DNA of 20,179 nucleotides from NCBI GenBank assembly GCA_018895125.1, contig JAHIOR010000055.1, positions 1 through 20,179 on the forward strand, in the 5' to 3' direction. The DNA is from Patescibacteria group bacterium (GTDB taxonomy: Bacteria; Patescibacteriota; Minisyncoccia; Minisyncoccales; GWA2-46-15). Positions 1 through 6,350 of the stretch are shown here, piece by piece. How positions within the stretch are numbered: position 1 is the first letter of the stretch; every line of letters starts with the position of its first letter. The notes below the pieces were generated by a model. It did not search any database. It was not told the DNA's origin and saw nothing but the letters and a program-made list of their open reading frames with translations. The position numbers and the translations under genes are program-made.

Positions 1-347
1 ATTAACAGATAAACCATCAAAAAAGCCCAGATTAAGTCTTCTAAGGGGATAATCTGAAAGAGACGAAAAGGAAAAACAGTCTCGGGCACAATCCAGGCCC
101 CGCTAGAAACAGCCAAAATATCTACAGTGACTGCTGGGATTAAGCATAAAGAAGCGAAAACAAGGGCTTTTTTAATCTGTCCCTTACTCGCCCTTAAAGA
201 CAAATAAGCAGCCGGGATCCCGAAAAAGAAGAGCGTGGATAGTAAATAGGAAACATTTAAGCCCAGGGAAAGAAACCTGGCTATGACAATAAATAAACAG
301 AGTAATAATAAATCTCTCCCTTTTTTATTTAAAAACTTAGTCAACAT
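1..347 (-). CDS. Integral membrane protein, lycopene-cyclase-domain-like (C-terminus outside window)
   Basis: An open frame begins with ATG at 347-345 and runs off the left edge, giving 115 codons without a stop. The product is hydrophobic, with likely membrane spans near residues 12-30, 34-50 and 62-81 and a fourth starting near 105. After the third span comes GAWIVPETVFPF and then IPLEDLIWAF. A Pro-x-Glu-(Glu/Asp) motif at the start of a helix is characteristic of the CarR/CrtYcd type lycopene cyclase domain, where it carries conserved acidic residues. The assignment is by motif recall only. Carotenoid synthesis is not otherwise visible here, so the substrate is unknown. The gene starts 25 nt after the stop of the nuclease gene on the same strand and is probably co-transcribed with it and the ferritin-like gene. 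It could instead be an unrelated small membrane protein. Confidence 0.55.
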   Translation of the reverse strand, partial: MLTKFLNKKGRDLLLLCLFIVIARFLSLGLNVSYLLSTLFFFGIPAAYLSLRASKGQIKKALVFASLCLIPAVTVDILAVSSGAWIVPETVFPFRLFQIIPLEDLIWAFLMVYLL

Positions 348-372
348 TTGGCTTTACTGCTTAAGTTTGTTT

Positions 373-1221
373 CTAGCTCCCCAATAAGAGATTGGCTTCC
401 TTTATTATCGGATAGAGATGCTTTGGCAATAGCTTCAGCCTTCTTGAAAGCGTCTCTGTGTCCGTCTTTAAAAGATCTTCAACCAGCATAATATCTCTGG
501 AAACCAAAACATCTTTCAAATGCCCTTTTAAAGAAGGAAGAATGGTTATCGGATAAAGGCCGTTTTCTTCTATTAAATATTCAAGGCCTTTGTTGCTCGG
601 ATGCCTCCAGCCCAAAAGCTCAATCCCCTGGCAACAAGAATAAGCAGCAGCTCTTGAAGTAAACTTCTCATTAGTAACCATGATTGATCTGATCTGGCAA
701 TCCTTGTAAATATCGCTCTTAAAATAGGGACCGGCTAAAAGATCAAGAAACCTGGCGTGATTAGCTAAAACATTATCTAAATGAACTTTATCCCCAGCTA
801 TATTTCTATACTTACATTCACCGACATAAACTAAGTTATCCTTCTTGGCCAAAAAATCAATCTCGTAATCTTCCAAGCAGGCTCCGGATAAATAGACATT
901 GGTTCTGACCTCATTGCCCAACCTAGTAAAAACTTCGCCGATAAACTTTTCAAAAGGGAAACCGCTTGGACCCAGCCTTCTCATCCCTGCCTTTAAACTA
1001 AACCTCATATTAACTCTGGGATTTTCCTGATAAAGGATCTTTTTTATCTGCTGATAAATAACCGAAGTTTTCATCCCTGATTTAACCTTAAATTCAATCA
1101 AAGCCACGACTTTTTCAGCCAAAGCTTTAGAAGCGCCAGCCCGACGGGTTGACTTGTAAACCTTCTGAGAAGAAAAAGGTTCTCTGTCTCCGCTGGAATT
1201 GATAACGTATTTTTTCACCAT
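373..1221 (-). CDS. ATP-cone domain fused to a PD-(D/E)XK (Mrr-like) nuclease and a helical C-terminus
   Basis: The protein has 282 residues in three parts. Residues 1-85 match an ATP-cone: a VKKYVINSSGDREPFSSQKV start, a RRAGAS-type turn, and an IYQQIKKIL helix before the RFSLKAGMRRLGPSGFPFE linker. ATP-cones bind (d)ATP allosterically in ribonucleotide reductases and NrdR. Residues 88-190 look like a restriction-endonuclease fold: Glu91 or Glu96 on the first helix, then Asp122 in EIDF and Glu135-x-Lys137 in GECKYR, the usual metal and catalytic residues. Residues 230-282 (LKDVLVSRDIMLVEDLLKTD...) resemble a helix-hairpin-helix-like DNA-binding tail. No methyltransferase is adjacent, so a classical restriction system is not supported. 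A nucleotide-gated nuclease acting in DNA repair or defence is the inference. The start lies 12 nt after the ferritin-like gene. Confidence 0.8.
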   Translation of the reverse strand: MVKKYVINSSGDREPFSSQKVYKSTRRAGASKALAEKVVALIEFKVKSGMKTSVIYQQIKKILYQENPRVNMRFSLKAGMRRLGPSGFPFEKFIGEVFTRLGNEVRTNVYLSGACLEDYEIDFLAKKDNLVYVGECKYRNIAGDKVHLDNVLANHARFLDLLAGPYFKSDIYKDCQIRSIMVTNEKFTSRAAAYSCCQGIELLGWRHPSNKGLEYLIEENGLYPITILPSLKGHLKDVLVSRDIMLVEDLLKTDTETLSRRLKLLPKHLYPIIKEANLLLGS

Positions 1222-1233
1222 AGCTATTTTCTT

Positions 1234-1518
1234 TCAACCACATAAGATTTCTTTAATTTCTTTTTGAGCTTTCTCGTTTTCGCTGACCTGCTCTGGATCG
1301 TTAATTAACAATAAGGCCTCGAATTCGCCAATGTGAGTTTTTTCCTCTTTGGCAATATCAAGCAAAACTCTTTTTAAGCCATCGCTCTGGGCCATGGCTG
1401 CCAGCTGTTCGTAAAGATTAACCGCGTCAAGTTCAGCGATCATGCCAATTCTCATAATTTCTTTATCGATGTCTTCTTTTCTTACTTTACTTAAATCTAA
1501 TGGTATTTGTGATAACAT
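1234..1518 (-). CDS. Encapsulated-ferritin-like (EncFtn family) small iron-binding protein
   Basis: This is a 94-residue two-helix protein. The core reads IAELDAVNLYEQLA (residues 27-40) and IAKEEKTHIGEFEALL (55-70). Glu29, Glu59 and His62 have the 30- and 33-residue spacing of the ferroxidase ligands in encapsulated ferritins (Glu32, Glu62 and His65 in the Rhodospirillum rubrum protein), and Tyr36 keeps the matching offset. The N-terminal style (MLS...) and the GEF-LLL-DPEQV segment closely resemble the ferritin-like domain fused to the N-terminus of the Pyrococcus furiosus encapsulin shell protein, as I remember it. Such short chains form ring-shaped decamers that oxidise iron inside a shell. 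Here the protein stands alone, and no encapsulin gene is present in the window. It has its own extended -10 promoter and heads the group that continues with the nuclease. Confidence 0.85.
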   Translation of the reverse strand: MLSQIPLDLSKVRKEDIDKEIMRIGMIAELDAVNLYEQLAAMAQSDGLKRVLLDIAKEEKTHIGEFEALLLINDPEQVSENEKAQKEIKEILCG

Positions 1519-1544
1519 TGTTTTAAGTTAGCTAATTATCCTAT

Positions 1545-1553
1545 ATTATACCA
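1545..1553 (-). promoter_or_regulatory. Extended -10 promoter for the ferritin-like gene
   Basis: On the minus strand TATAAT (1550-1545) is preceded by TGG (1553-1551), a TGn extended -10 element. No good -35 box is visible 17 nt further upstream, which is normal for extended -10 promoters. Transcription would start near 1538, about 20 nt before the ATG at 1518. No Shine-Dalgarno sequence is evident. Confidence 0.65.
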
Positions 1554-1616
1554 AAAAATAATCGTTTAAGCGACTTTGAAATTATTAATCGAATTTTGGC
1601 TAAAAGGAAAAATCTA

Positions 1617-2219
1617 TTATTCAACCACAACGCTTTCCATAATTACTGGCTCTAGTGGTTTATCGTCCTGACTAGTATTAACCTGGCCAATTTTATCCAC
1701 TATTTCCTGACCCTTAATAACTTTGCCAAAAATAGTATAGTTATTGGGTAAAGGATAATCTTCAAGCATGATAAAAAACTGACTGCCGTTAGTATTAGGT
1801 CCGGCATTAGCCATGGCAACAACTCCTTTTTTGTAACCAGCCTTGTAAGATTCGGTTTCTGGATTAAGTTCGTCATCAAACTTGTATCCCGGACCACCCG
1901 TGCCATTACCATTAGGATCGCCGCCCTGAATCATGAAACCCCTGATAACCCGATGGAAAGTAAGATTGGTATAAAAACCTTTTTCGATTAAGCTGAGAAA
2001 GTTTTCAACTGTCTTGGGAGCATCGTCGTCATATGTCTGAATTCTAATCTCACCCATATTAGTGACTAGTTTGACTACATGCATGTTTGTTTCTTGTTCA
2101 GCTGGAGTTGAAAAAGGTTCAGACTCTTTTTCCGGCCTCAGGACGAAATAAATAACCAGACTGAGAATAAAAATAATAGCGATAACAACGACTATTTTAA
2201 CTAAACTTTTGTTTTCCAT
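1617..2219 (-). CDS. Membrane-anchored cyclophilin-type peptidyl-prolyl cis-trans isomerase
   Basis: The protein has 200 residues. A single N-terminal transmembrane helix (about 8-27) is followed by a short acidic linker and a cyclophilin domain from about 46 to the end. The catalytic and ligand-binding signature is complete: FHRVI-GFMIQGGDP (88-102, with the catalytic Arg90 and with Phe95 and Gln98), the GTGGPGYKFDDE loop, MANAGPNTNGSQFFI (136-150) and the IFGKVIKG strand. Cyclophilins isomerise Xaa-Pro bonds. The anchor places this one on the outer face of the membrane, where it would help fold secreted proteins. There is no cysteine lipobox, so it is an uncleaved anchor rather than a lipoprotein. 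It starts 29 nt after the 98-residue membrane protein and is probably in the same transcript. The family assignment is secure. Confidence 0.93.
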   Translation of the reverse strand: MENKSLVKIVVVIAIIFILSLVIYFVLRPEKESEPFSTPAEQETNMHVVKLVTNMGEIRIQTYDDDAPKTVENFLSLIEKGFYTNLTFHRVIRGFMIQGGDPNGNGTGGPGYKFDDELNPETESYKAGYKKGVVAMANAGPNTNGSQFFIMLEDYPLPNNYTIFGKVIKGQEIVDKIGQVNTSQDDKPLEPVIMESVVVE

Positions 2220-2248
2220 AAATTGATTTTAGCAAGATAGTGATGGGG

Positions 2249-2545
2249 TTACAACTGCCTGGCCCGATGGCTGATGGTCCCAACATTCTCCAGGTTAGTT
2301 GACAGCCAACAGGAAAATAAATAAATCAAAGCCAAGAATGGATTGCGATGACGATAAAAGAATTGGGCCATGGCCGTCATGGTTTGATTACAGCAAGGAA
2401 TCAACTCATCTTTAAAATTCCTACAATCTGCAAAAATACAGGCCTTAAAAAGATAAATAAAAACAAGGTAAAAAATCACCCACCAGATCAGGAAAAGGGA
2501 TAATTTGCCCAAAGACGGTTTTAAAAATGATAAGACTTTTTGCAT
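2249..2545 (-). CDS. Hypothetical small membrane protein with four cysteines
   Basis: I do not recognise this 98-residue protein. It has a strongly hydrophobic span near residues 17-34 (FLIWWVIFYLVFIYLFKA) and a shorter one near 68-80 (NPFLALIYLFSCWL). Between them is a loop with ACIF-DC and a CC pair (Cys36, Cys41 and the PCC pair), arranged so that disulfides are possible outside the membrane. The tail is basic. The gene lies between the cold-shock terminator (2558-2582) and the cyclophilin gene, 29 nt upstream of the latter on the same strand. Its transcript would need a start inside or just after that terminator, or read-through. It is plausible as a real gene because it fills the gap exactly and has a membrane-protein pattern, but no family supports it. 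Confidence 0.55.
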   Translation of the reverse strand: MQKVLSFLKPSLGKLSLFLIWWVIFYLVFIYLFKACIFADCRNFKDELIPCCNQTMTAMAQFFYRHRNPFLALIYLFSCWLSTNLENVGTISHRARQL

Positions 2546-2557
2546 TTTCTCATTTTA

Positions 2558-2582
2558 ACAAAAAATCGCCTTGATGGCGATT
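2558..2582 (-). terminator. Rho-independent terminator downstream of the cold-shock gene
   Basis: Positions 2564-2570 (aatcgcc) pair with 2576-2582 (ggcgatt), a 7-bp stem with a 5-nt loop. On the minus strand the stem is followed by six T residues. It ends the cold-shock transcript and partly insulates the small membrane-protein gene that starts at 2545. Confidence 0.75.
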
Positions 2583-2592
2583 GAAATTACTC

Positions 2593-2628
2593 GCCCCGCC
2601 TGCCCGCAAACAGGCGGGCGGGCGGGGC
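2593..2628. repeat. GC-rich perfect-stem palindrome
   Basis: Positions 2593-2607 pair with 2614-2628 over 15 bp (one G-T wobble at 2601/2620) around a 6-nt loop, and are almost entirely G and C in an AT-rich surrounding. It sits between the cold-shock stop codon and the terminator at 2558-2582. It looks like a REP-type intergenic element. An 11-nt stretch (gcgggcggggc) recurs at 7752-7762 inside the NUDIX gene. Confidence 0.6.
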
Positions 2629-2643
2629 AAAGTAGGTTTGTGA

Positions 2644-2841
2644 CTAGATTCGGTTAACGTTGATGGCATTCGGGCCTTTTGGAGAATCGGCTTTCTCAAA
2701 AGAGACCTTGTCGCCTTCTTTGAGTTCGTCGTATCTAACGCCGCGAAGTTCATTGCTGTGGAAAAAAAGATCTTTCTCTTCTCCCTCAATGCTAATGAAG
2801 CCAAAACCTTTATCTGTCAGGGTTTTGATTGTTCCTTCCAT
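2644..2841 (-). CDS. Cold-shock domain protein (CspA family)
   Basis: This is a 65-residue single cold-shock domain, the usual family length. RNP1 is KGFGFI (11-16) and RNP2 is DLFFHS (24-29). The C-terminal KGPNAINV strand also fits. These proteins bind single-stranded RNA and DNA and melt mRNA structure. The gene is monocistronic: it has a near-consensus promoter at 2912-2940, a leader of roughly 65 nt, and a palindrome plus terminator downstream. The leader lacks a Shine-Dalgarno sequence just before the ATG, which may fit structure-dependent translation as known for cspA mRNAs. That regulation is inferred, not shown. Confidence 0.95.
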   Translation of the reverse strand: MEGTIKTLTDKGFGFISIEGEEKDLFFHSNELRGVRYDELKEGDKVSFEKADSPKGPNAINVNRI

Positions 2842-2911
2842 GTTTTGGAAAATTACTGTTATTTTAAAATTGATGCTGTTAGAAACTCGACCGTATTTCG
2901 CATCTCGCTAA

Positions 2912-2940
2912 AGTATAGCATATTAACAATGCTAAGTCAA
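2912..2940 (-). promoter_or_regulatory. Sigma-70-type promoter of the cold-shock gene
   Basis: On the minus strand, TTGACT (2940-2935) is followed by a 17-nt spacer and TATACT (2917-2912). Both hexamers match consensus at five of six positions. The predicted start is near 2905, giving a leader of about 64 nt. Confidence 0.85.
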
Positions 2941-2989
2941 TCCTGCCTTAATTAACGGTTATGAATTTCTCGTTGACAACTGGAAATAA

Positions 2990-3769
2990 TTATCGGTTTT
3001 GCCAAAAGTCTACAATCTTTTTTCTCCTCTCGTCTACATTTAGGCTGCTGTCAATTCCCAAACCATTAAGGCAGCCACCGTCGCAATAAAGAATGTCTAA
3101 TACTTTAAGCCAAGTGTTTTTTTCAAAATTATCCAGAGCCTTAACGCAATTCTCCCAACCAGAAACAACCTGATATTCGTCTTCGGCCAGCAAAGTTTCT
3201 AAATTATTGCTTTGGCTTAAACCTCCGGAAATTGGATAAAGTCTCGTAGCCATTTCCTCAAAATCAAAGCTAGAATCTTGATCTGCTATTTCATCTTTTA
3301 AATCAAAATGCTGAAAGACTTCTTTAAGTTCTTTAAAAGTTATAACCAAAATATCTAATTTTGAATAATCCTGAGCTTCAAGTTTTTTAACCGGGCAAGG
3401 ACCGATAAAAACAGGTTTTGATGCCGGCCATTTTTCCTTTGCTATTCTGGCTGTATAAATCATTGGCGAATCAATCGGCGTCAGATATTTAACTAAATGA
3501 GGATATTTTGTCTTTATAATCCTGGTTAAGGAAGCGCAAGGAGAAGTGATTAGTTTTGCTTTCGGATCTTTAGTTAAAATCGCCATTAAATTCTTATTGG
3601 TCTCTTTGGCACCGACAGCCACCTCAATAACATGATTAAAACCAAGCCGTGCTAGCTTACCAACAATATCAGGATAAGAGAACATAATCGGAAAAGAAGG
3701 AGCCATCATGCCGGTCAGCTCCTTTTTTAACGACAATAATTCAATTAAAGAAGATATTTCTTTGTTCAT
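2990..3769 (-). CDS. Stand-alone [FeFe]-hydrogenase H-cluster domain protein
   Basis: The 259-residue protein has the three H-cluster loops in order. L1 is TSPC (75-78) followed by a LTPIDSPM segment. L2 is FIGPCPVKKLEA (121-132). L3 is LYCDGGCLNGLG (227-238). Cys78, Cys125, Cys229 and Cys233 correspond to the four cubane ligands (Cys300, 355, 499 and 503 of Clostridium CpI). The neighbouring proton-transfer cysteine (Cys299 in CpI) is Pro77 here, and the L2 Met is Gly. Loss of that cysteine is typical of sensory or otherwise non-catalytic hydrogenases. There are no ferredoxin-type cluster domains, and at 259 residues it is shorter than catalytic subunits. No HydE, HydF or HydG maturase is in the window. 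Its ATG overlaps the stop of the membrane-protein gene (TAATG), so the two are translationally coupled. An electron-transfer or sensor role is inferred. Confidence 0.8.
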   Translation of the reverse strand: MNKEISSLIELLSLKKELTGMMAPSFPIMFSYPDIVGKLARLGFNHVIEVAVGAKETNKNLMAILTKDPKAKLITSPCASLTRIIKTKYPHLVKYLTPIDSPMIYTARIAKEKWPASKPVFIGPCPVKKLEAQDYSKLDILVITFKELKEVFQHFDLKDEIADQDSSFDFEEMATRLYPISGGLSQSNNLETLLAEDEYQVVSGWENCVKALDNFEKNTWLKVLDILYCDGGCLNGLGIDSSLNVDERRKKIVDFWQNR

Positions 3770-4263
3770 TAAATCAAATCAATAACAAAATAAGCTATTA
3801 AACCACCGATTAGGGCCGTAACCAGCTGCATTAAACCCATTGAGGATAGAAATATCTTAGGCACTAAACTAATATTAACGTAGAAAAAAGCAGTCAAGAA
3901 TAATATAGTTGATTTTAAAACCGAAGCAATAATAACCCGCCAAACAAAAGGCCATTTAAAACTGGCTAGCCTAACCAAAAGATAGTTTCCCAGCCAAATA
4001 AAAGGGATGAAATAAATCAGAAAAAACGTTAAAGGACCGAAAATAACCCCGTGAAGCAGGGCGCCAAGGCTCGGCAAAATAATTACCGGCCAGTGATTTT
4101 TAGAATCAAGTTTAATGGCGGCCACAAATAAAAGAGCATTGACGATTATGCCAATCAGCCATTGTGGAGAAGTGAAAATAGCTGGTATTGATAAAGCCAA
4201 GCCCGCCAAAATCAGGGATAAGTTTGCGGACGTAGCTCTTGCAATTGCCAATTTTTCTTTCAT
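3769..4263 (-). CDS. Small multi-pass membrane protein coupled to the H-cluster protein
   Basis: From ATG at 4263 the protein has 164 residues with about five transmembrane spans and short loops, like ECF-transporter substrate-binding (S) subunits. The frame can be extended to a TTG at 4281, but the ATG follows AAGGGCG and is preferred. Features include a TSPQWLIGIIVNALLFVAA helix, a PSLGALLHGVIFGPL loop and a final MQLVTALIGGLIAY helix. From memory, proteins of this look in CPR genomes are often labelled 'iron hydrogenase', apparently because they neighbour H-cluster proteins and not because they hold a cluster. This one has no cysteine cluster motif. Its stop shares a base with the start of the H-cluster gene. 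A membrane dock or channel partner for that protein is an inference. Confidence 0.7.
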   Translation of the reverse strand: MKEKLAIARATSANLSLILAGLALSIPAIFTSPQWLIGIIVNALLFVAAIKLDSKNHWPVIILPSLGALLHGVIFGPLTFFLIYFIPFIWLGNYLLVRLASFKWPFVWRVIIASVLKSTILFLTAFFYVNISLVPKIFLSSMGLMQLVTALIGGLIAYFVIDLI

Positions 4264-4275
4264 CGCCCTTAATAC

Positions 4276-4308
4276 TATCAAAAAACCATGGTTTTGGCGA
4301 CTCTTGAC
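4276..4308. repeat. Imperfect 33-bp repeat, copy 1
   Basis: This segment matches 12421-12453 at 27 of 33 positions. Shared blocks are tatcaaaaaacc and tttggcga. It contains the 14-bp palindrome aaaaccatggtttt (4282-4295). It lies between divergent genes and overlaps the -35 box of the plus-strand promoter. Confidence 0.5.
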
Positions 4309-4331
4309 AGCATGCTAGTTCATGATAATAT
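4304..4331 (+). promoter_or_regulatory. Promoter of the acetyltransferase pair
   Basis: TTGACA (4304-4309) is followed by a 16-nt spacer and TAATAT (4326-4331). The start would be near 4338, about 15 nt before the ATG at 4353. It is the only plus-strand promoter I can support, in front of the only plus-strand genes. Confidence 0.7.
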
Positions 4332-4352
4332 GAGGATTATCGAAAACAAAAG

Positions 4353-5375
4353 ATGACAAACACAAGTTCCCCAGGGAACAATAACGACGAACCTCCAAGT
4401 AGTAGTTCCAAAAGAAAAATCATTTTAAAAACACCTGAAAGAAAGACCGGCTTTTTTCCTGTTCAGCCGGATTTTTTAATTACCGAAGTCGTTTCTGATA
4501 TACAAGAATGTTCTTCTTTATTTAAAAAATTCAGCCCCAGAAAAAACCTTTTTGAAACCTGGGAATTTAGGCAAGCCTTTTACCAAGCCTACCAACATCA
4601 ACCATATTTCCTTGTTTTAAGAAATAATCGCCAGGATCTGGCCCTGCTGCCGCTTTGGTACGACCGAGATAAAAAAAGATATACTTGGTTTGGCAGCGAT
4701 TGGCAGGAAGAAGTCAGCTTTTTCTGCACAGATCCAAGTTTCATCCCCCTGTTGCTTTCAGCAGCTCCTTCTCCTTTATATTTAAACGCTATTGATAAAG
4801 CCAGCGTCACTCCCCTACTTGATCAAATAGATTTTAAAGACGACTCTCCAAAGTATGTTTTAAAACTGGAAAATTTTAAAAGCCATGAAGATTTTCTCAT
4901 GAGTCTGAAAAAAAATCGTCGACATGGCATGAGAAAAGACTGGAAAAGAATTCAGGGTCAGAATCCAGAAATTACCATTAATAACTTCAATGATATTGAC
5001 CAGCTTATTTTACTGGCCAAAAAGAGATTTGCCGACAAAGGAGAAAGTGCCGACTGGGAAGATCCAAGAAGAATTGCTACTTTTAAAGAAATTATTAAAC
5101 TGAGAGGCAAATCTTACCAGATAAGAATGATTACTATTAAGATTAACGGGATAGTGGCCGGGGTTGACCTGATTTGTCTTTATCAAGATACATATTTTAC
5201 GGTTAAGTGCGGCTACAATGTTAGCCAGTTCTCCGGCATCGGCAACTTCATGAACCTATTTGAAATCAATGACGCCCTTGAATTGGGTATGAAGAAAATC
5301 GATTTTTTACAGAATAATTATGAATGGAAGGAAGGGCTATTTGAATCCCTTCCCCTGGTTTGCTATGAAAAATAA
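4353..5375 (+). CDS. CelD/BcsL-like (BioF2-type) GNAT acetyltransferase
   Basis: The protein has 340 residues. Residues 1-40 are a polar, low-complexity Ser/Pro/Lys tail. From about 41 it follows the two-lobed pattern of the Acetyltransf_6 (CelD/BcsL, FemAB-related) family: a first lobe with LFETWEFRQAFYQAY and LALLPLWYD, then SLKKNRRHGMRKDWKRI (184-200), INGIVAGVDLICLY (265-278), YFTVKCGYNVSQFSGIGNFMN (281-301) and IDFLQNNYEWKEGL (316-329). The family transfers acyl groups, sometimes from acyl-CoA and sometimes aminoacyl groups onto cell-wall precursors. The substrate cannot be read from the sequence. Its last 11 nt overlap the following RimI-like gene. The gene is transcribed away from the H-cluster pair. 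Confidence 0.78.
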   Translation: MTNTSSPGNNNDEPPSSSSKRKIILKTPERKTGFFPVQPDFLITEVVSDIQECSSLFKKFSPRKNLFETWEFRQAFYQAYQHQPYFLVLRNNRQDLALLPLWYDRDKKRYTWFGSDWQEEVSFFCTDPSFIPLLLSAAPSPLYLNAIDKASVTPLLDQIDFKDDSPKYVLKLENFKSHEDFLMSLKKNRRHGMRKDWKRIQGQNPEITINNFNDIDQLILLAKKRFADKGESADWEDPRRIATFKEIIKLRGKSYQIRMITIKINGIVAGVDLICLYQDTYFTVKCGYNVSQFSGIGNFMNLFEINDALELGMKKIDFLQNNYEWKEGLFESLPLVCYEK

Positions 5376-5817
5376 GGCCACTGTTAAATTAAGAAAATTC
5401 AAGCCAGGCGATCTGGATCAGATTTTAAAAATCGAGAAAGCCTGTTTTTCTAAAACTGACGCCTATTCTAAAAGAAAGTTTAAATTACTTTTCAAAGCCC
5501 GCCATAATTTCATCGTGGCTGAAAAGGCAAATGAAATCACCGGATATATGATTGCCAAGGTGAAAAAGAACCTTCTTGATTTTGTATCTATAGCAATAAG
5601 CAAAAGACACCAAGGCTTGGGCATTGGCATAATACTGATGAAATTTATCATCAATTATTCCAAAGCCTGCGGAATAAAAAAGGCTTCTCTTGAGGTTAAA
5701 ACAACAAATAAAAAAGCTATATCTTTCTATGAGAACATCGGCTTTAAGATAAAGAAAACTGTTAAAAAGTATTACCGGGACGGGAAAAGCGCTTATCTGA
5801 TGGAAAAATCTCTCTAG
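5365..5817 (+). CDS. RimI-like GNAT N-acetyltransferase
   Basis: I choose ATG 5365 over the upstream ATG 5320: the 150-residue product beginning MKNKATVKLRKF starts where the GNAT fold starts, while the 15 extra residues would only translate the end of the preceding gene in another frame. Motif A is ISKRHQGLGIGIILM (78-92), with the acetyl-CoA pyrophosphate-binding Arg81-x-x-Gly-x-Gly86. The C-terminal NKKAISFYENIGFKIKKTVKKYY is the usual motif B with the Asn and Tyr of RimI-type enzymes. These acetylate protein N-termini or small amines; RimI modifies ribosomal protein S18. The start overlaps the previous stop by 11 nt, so translation is probably coupled. It ends at a bidirectional terminator. 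Confidence 0.88.
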   Translation: MKNKATVKLRKFKPGDLDQILKIEKACFSKTDAYSKRKFKLLFKARHNFIVAEKANEITGYMIAKVKKNLLDFVSIAISKRHQGLGIGIILMKFIINYSKACGIKKASLEVKTTNKKAISFYENIGFKIKKTVKKYYRDGKSAYLMEKSL

Positions 5818-5839
5818 AATTATATCTTTTATCTAAAGC

Positions 5840-5866
5840 AAAAACCCCTAAAATTAAGGGGTTTTT
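5840..5866. terminator. Bidirectional terminator between convergent genes
   Basis: aaaaacccct (5840-5849) pairs with aggggttttt (5857-5866) in a 10-bp stem with a 7-nt loop. It has T-runs when read on either strand, so it serves both the acetyltransferases (plus) and the RRM gene (minus). A second GC-rich hairpin (5874-5879 with 5884-5889) lies between it and the RRM stop. Confidence 0.85.
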
Positions 5867-5893
5867 GATTGGACAGCGCTTCAGCGCTGGTGT

Positions 5894-6232
5894 TTACCAG
5901 CGGTTTCTGTCGCGATTATCGCTACCACCGAAACCCCTGTTGTCACGATTAAACCCTCCTCCGCCTTGGCGGGGAGCTCTTGGTTCCATCGGACGAGCCT
6001 CATTAACGGTCACGTTCCTGCCGTCAATGTCTTTGCCATTGAACATTTCAATAGCTTTTGCCGCCTCTTCGTCAGATGACATTTCCACAAAACCAAATCC
6101 CTTTGAGCGGCCTGACATTCTGTCAGTAATAACCACTGCCGTTTCAACTGTCCCGGCCTGAGAAAAGGTTTCTTTTAAAGTCGCTTCAGTGGTGTCATAT
6201 GACAGTCCACCGATGTATAACTTCTTTGCCAT
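5894..6232 (-). CDS. RRM-type RNA-binding protein with Gly/Arg-rich tail
   Basis: The protein has 112 residues: one RNA recognition motif at 1-80 and a disordered tail at 81-112 rich in Gly, Arg, Asn and Asp (RGG-like). RNP2 is LYIGGL (5-10) and RNP1 is SKGFGFVEM (43-51). This domain plan matches the glycine-rich RNA-binding proteins of cyanobacteria and many other bacteria, which bind single-stranded RNA and are often cold-induced. A promoter at 6351-6379 would give a leader of about 110 nt, unusually long for this compact genome, and there is no Shine-Dalgarno sequence before the ATG. Autoregulation through the leader is therefore plausible but unproven. The gene is monocistronic and ends at the bidirectional terminator. 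Confidence 0.93.
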   Translation of the reverse strand: MAKKLYIGGLSYDTTEATLKETFSQAGTVETAVVITDRMSGRSKGFGFVEMSSDEEAAKAIEMFNGKDIDGRNVTVNEARPMEPRAPRQGGGGFNRDNRGFGGSDNRDRNRW

Positions 6233-6350
6233 GTTGTTCTTAAAATAGTTTTATTATTAGTAAGCCGACCGACTATCTCATTTCTGTTCTATGCCTTACC
6301 TTTAACAAAACTCAAGAAAGAAATTTAATAGAAACTTACCTACTTTTGAT

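Noticed and set aside
2660..2955. Plus-strand open frames across the cold-shock gene
   Set aside because: They are antisense to a clear cold-shock domain and to its promoter, and have no protein signature.
2973..3001. Plus-strand TTGACA near 2973 as a promoter
   Set aside because: No -10 hexamer at a suitable distance, and no plus-strand gene follows.
4330..4356. Eight-codon leader frame (ATG 4330) whose TGA overlaps the ATG of the acetyltransferase gene
   Set aside because: The predicted transcript start (about 4338) lies downstream of this ATG, so it would not be in the mRNA.
5320..5364. N-terminal extension of the RimI-like protein
   Set aside because: It re-reads the end of the preceding gene in another frame, and the GNAT fold begins at the Met encoded at 5365.
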